Source: Syntrophobacterales bacterium (GTDB lineage: Bacteria > Desulfobacterota > Syntrophia > Syntrophales > UBA5619). Taken from it: a DNA stretch of 64,000 nucleotides. This document shows positions 61,835-64,000 of this stretch, piece after piece. Each line of letters starts with the position of its first letter. Within the stretch, counting starts at the first letter, position 1. The DNA lies in the NCBI GenBank assembly GCA_019429105.1, contig JAHYJE010000018.1:1-64000 (forward strand). Reading direction: 5' to 3'. Position numbers and translations under genes: made by a program. The notes under the pieces were generated by a model, which worked only from the letters and a program-made list of their open reading frames with translations, did not search any database and was not told the DNA's origin.

Positions 61835-63142
61835 ATGAACGAAACCCTGTTTTGCCTCCATTCCTGGCCCCGGGCCATTGTCCACATCGATGGCGACGCC
61901 TTCTTTACGTCCTGCGAGGAGGCGATCCATCCGGAGCTCAAGGGGAAGCCGCTGATCACGGGCGGCGAACGGGGCATCGTGGCCTGCGCCAGCTATGCCG
62001 CCAAAAAGATCGGCGTCAAACGGGGCGTGCCGCTGCACGAGGCGAGGAATATCTGCCCCGGCCTGATCGTGCTGCCTTCCGATTACGAGACCTACAGCCT
62101 GTTCTCGCGGCGGATGTTCAGCATCATGCGGCGCTTTACCGATCAGGTGGAAGAGTACTCCATTGACGAGGCTTTTGCCGATATTACGGGAATGCGGCGG
62201 GCACTGCACTCTTCTTACGAAGTGATTGCGGCCAACATGAAGAAGGAGATCGATCGGGAACTGGGGCTGACCGTCACGGTGGGGTTGAGCATCACCAAGG
62301 TACTGGCCAAGGTGGCCTCCAAACACCGGAAGCCGAACGGCCTGACCCTTATCCCGGGCCGGGAGATTGCCGCTTATCTGCTAGACCTGCCGGTGGAGAA
62401 GGTCTGGGGAATCGGGCCTGCGACCACAAGTTACCTGAGCAAGCTGGGGGTCAAAACGGCCCTGGAATTTGTCCGGTTGCCCGAGGCCGTGGTGAGGAAG
62501 AAATTCACGAAGCCGGGCGTCGAGACCTGGCAGGAGCTTCGGGGAGAGTCGGTCTATCCCGTCACGACGGAGGAAAAGAGCGCCTATGCCTCGATCAGCA
62601 AGATGAAGACCTTTGCCCCCGCGACCAGCGACCCGGACTACCTCTTTGCCCATCTGCTGCGAAATCTGGAATCGGCCTGCATCAAGGCCCGCCGCTACCA
62701 ACTGGCGCCGCAAAAGATCGTTTCCATACTGAAAAAGCAGAACTTCGAGAGCGCTGCCTGCGAAATCAAGCTCACCCGCCCGTCCAGCCGGCCACTGGAT
62801 CTATCCGCTCTTCTGCACGAGGCGTTTCTGGATTCATTCAGGAAAGGTGAGCTTTACCGGGCCACAGGGATTGTGCTTCTGAATCTCGTTCCCGACACGG
62901 TCAGGCAGTATGACCTCTTTGAAGATCCCGTCCAGGCGGAGAAGATCAGGGCCGTTTATGCCGCCATCGATGAACTCGGCAGTAAATACGGGAAACATAC
63001 GCTGCATTTGGGCGGCACCCATGCCATCGAGACCCGGGGCGCTGGAAAAAGGGGGGCGCCGACAGTCAGGGAGCAAACGCGGTTTTACGGCGAAACCAGG
63101 CGCCAGCATTTGGGCCTGCCGATTCTGCACGTCAAGGTTTGA
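61835..63142 (+). CDS. Y-family DNA polymerase (UmuC/DinB-like)
   Basis: 435 aa. VHIDGDAFFTSCEEAIHPEL (metal Asp), ACASYAAKKIGVKRGVPLHE, VEEYSIDEAFADITG (SIDE catalytic pair), SITKVLAKVASKHRKPNGLT and a HhH (VWGIGPATTSYLSKLG) define a translesion polymerase. No clear beta-clamp motif except QYDLFEDP (QxxLF-like). Located after the umuD remnant under an SOS-type promoter. Confidence 0.93.
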   Translation: MNETLFCLHSWPRAIVHIDGDAFFTSCEEAIHPELKGKPLITGGERGIVACASYAAKKIGVKRGVPLHEARNICPGLIVLPSDYETYSLFSRRMFSIMRRFTDQVEEYSIDEAFADITGMRRALHSSYEVIAANMKKEIDRELGLTVTVGLSITKVLAKVASKHRKPNGLTLIPGREIAAYLLDLPVEKVWGIGPATTSYLSKLGVKTALEFVRLPEAVVRKKFTKPGVETWQELRGESVYPVTTEEKSAYASISKMKTFAPATSDPDYLFAHLLRNLESACIKARRYQLAPQKIVSILKKQNFESAACEIKLTRPSSRPLDLSALLHEAFLDSFRKGELYRATGIVLLNLVPDTVRQYDLFEDPVQAEKIRAVYAAIDELGSKYGKHTLHLGGTHAIETRGAGKRGAPTVREQTRFYGETRRQHLGLPILHVKV

Positions 63143-63361
63143 GCGACGACGGGCGTTGCCGGAGGGGGCGGGCGTTTTTGCCCTGCCTTTCTGCAGGCAG
63201 GAGCCCTTCAACAAATCAGGCCAGGATAAGCGAGGGGCTCAAATCGTCGCCGTCCGGGGAAGAAGGCTATTCGTAGATTTTTTCGTCCGCGGCGAACGCC
63301 TCGGCGGCATCCGCCTCATAATCGCGCCTGTTAGGGGTTTTCCCGGTTTTTTCCCGCTTCC

Positions 63362-63702
63362 TTAGTACCATTCGTGGGAGCCAATTGCAAAACCATTTGT
63401 CATTCCCGAATGTCTCTATCGGGAATATGGTTTTTTCAAGCAGTTAGAACCAGATTCCCGCTCAGAATCGTTGCGGGAATGACAAGAATGGGGAGTTTTG
63501 CAATTGCCTCGTGGGCGACAATCATCGACATGGCCTCGCTTGTGCCGGTCCAGATCGTCGCCAGCCGGATATCGCGAAAAATCCGCTCCACCGGAAAGAC
63601 ATTCATATAGCCAATCCCCCCGAGAACCTGCAGCGAGTTATGAGCCGCCTTCTGACACGATTCGGTAATGAATCGCCTGGATTCGGAGATCAGGCGCCTC
63701 GC
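63362..63702 (-). pseudogene. Acyl-CoA dehydrogenase 3' fragment interrupted by a MITE
   Basis: The minus strand 63702-63511 reads AARRLISES-type helix then NSLQVLGGIGYMNVFPVERI, FRDIRLATIWTGTSEAMSMI and VAH, the C-terminal end of an acyl-CoA dehydrogenase. MITE copy D (63378-63510) inserts there; beyond it HEWY and a TAA (63364-63362) complete the frame. Everything upstream of residue ~-65 is missing and joins the DUF4143 gene's tail. Confidence 0.75.
63378..63510. mobile_element. MITE-like element, copy D (133 bp)
   Basis: Same ends as copy A with internal deletions, flanked by GTGG on both sides (4-bp target duplication). Its insertion site lies four codons before the stop of an acyl-CoA dehydrogenase gene fragment. 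Confidence 0.85.
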
Positions 63703-63735
63703 CTAATAGTGTGGCTGTCCCCGATTATTATGAGA

Positions 63736-64000
63736 TTAAAAACCTATCAGGAAAAGAGGTCGCTTGATTCCTGCGATTTCGTTGCCTTGAGCAAGAATCA
63801 GATTTTTCTTGCCCTCGAATCCCTTGAACTGCTCACGCCCCTTGCCCGGTCCGCCGATTTCGATGACATACGATTCAGTATCAACCTGCACCAGATAATC
63901 AGGGGTTTTGGCTCCCCTGGTCGATTTCAGATAGTTGAATGAAATGCCTTTGGCTATCATCATTTCAGCGAAAAATTCTTCCCTGAGAGCTCCGATTGCG
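63736..64000 (-). CDS. AAA ATPase/DUF4143-family protein, C-terminal part (runs off the right edge)
   Basis: AIGALREEFFAEMMIAKGIS, STRGAKTPDYLVQVD, then YVIEIGGPGKGREQFKG and LILAQG correspond to the C-terminal PD-(D/E)xK-like domain of AAA_14/DUF4143 ATPases (PDYLV ... FVIEIGGKGKG). The ATPase part lies beyond the window. These are abundant, often mobile genes of unknown role. Confidence 0.75.
   Translation of the reverse strand, partial: AIGALREEFFAEMMIAKGISFNYLKSTRGAKTPDYLVQVDTESYVIEIGGPGKGREQFKGFEGKKNLILAQGNEIAGIKRPLFLIGF

Overview
The window looks like a chromosomal segment of a fatty-acid-oxidising, anaerobic member of the Desulfobacterota (Syntrophus/Smithella-like deltaproteobacteria). 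This is inferred from gene content only: a TetR-controlled beta-oxidation operon, ADP-forming acyl-CoA ligase subunits, a DmdC-type acyl-CoA dehydrogenase, LapA, HIT and CYTH housekeeping genes. No rRNA is present. The one tRNA is tRNA-Val(CAC).

Region 1 (1-19.65 kb) is accessory DNA ending at the 3' end of tRNA-Val (19656-19730). A P4-type integrase with a cluster of TAGGTATATA repeats sits next to the tRNA, so this side reads as an integrative element whose other end lies left of the window or is not recognisable. From left to right it holds an IS4/HNH scar, a two-subunit BcgI-like restriction-modification system (nuclease-methylase plus specificity subunit, with a possible -1 frameshift at their junction), small zinc-ribbon genes, an HD hydrolase, a second tyrosine recombinase, a secreted ankyrin protein, a RecB-like nuclease, a TumE/TumA toxin-antitoxin pair, and a leftward replication/maintenance module (9.8-17.0 kb). 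The module encodes a sigma region-2-like protein, an AlpA-like HTH protein, a ParB/coiled-coil protein, a stand-alone PLMP/RRXRR-domain peptide, a replication initiator, a DnaC-like loader, a NusA-KH-like protein and a lytic transglycosylase. The initiator gene carries 210-bp tandem repeats with six palindromes beside an AT-rich purine tract and is followed by the loader. This is the layout of the phage lambda O/P origin and, in my view, the most interesting feature of the window. IS200/IS605-type hairpins bracket the module.

Region 2 (19.7-44 kb) is core chromosome: the thiolase, 3-hydroxyacyl-CoA dehydrogenase/enoyl-CoA hydratase, acyl-CoA dehydrogenase and TetR operon; a histidine kinase with a cyclase-output response regulator; LapA/HIT; LigA and acylphosphatase; an aminotransferase; a PAS-GGDEF diguanylate cyclase; a tandem universal stress protein; a flavin reductase; a truncated PyrF; threonine synthase; an Fe-S protein; a CYTH protein; and an aconitase-family hydratase.

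Region 3 (44.1-50.4 kb) is a defence island: a truncated cytosine methyltransferase, an Mrr-type nuclease, DUF4928 and Vsr, then a large zinc/HIRAN/HEPN-like protein, a methyltransferase remnant and an MNT nucleotidyltransferase with a beheaded HEPN partner.

Region 4 (50.4-64 kb) returns to core genes: a peptide-binding lipoprotein, an acyl-CoA ligase pair, AzlCD, threonine aldolase, a DUF374 acyltransferase, a UDG-like glycosylase and a YbiT-like ABC-F ATPase with one degenerate ATPase half. It then passes into a scarred zone: truncated TetR, two IS3 fragments head to head, an SOS-type promoter driving an internally deleted umuD plus a Y-family polymerase, an acyl-CoA dehydrogenase fragment, and an AAA/DUF4143 gene running off the edge. 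Four copies of one MITE-like element (133-174 bp, shared terminal inverted repeats, short target duplications) are scattered through regions 2 and 4.
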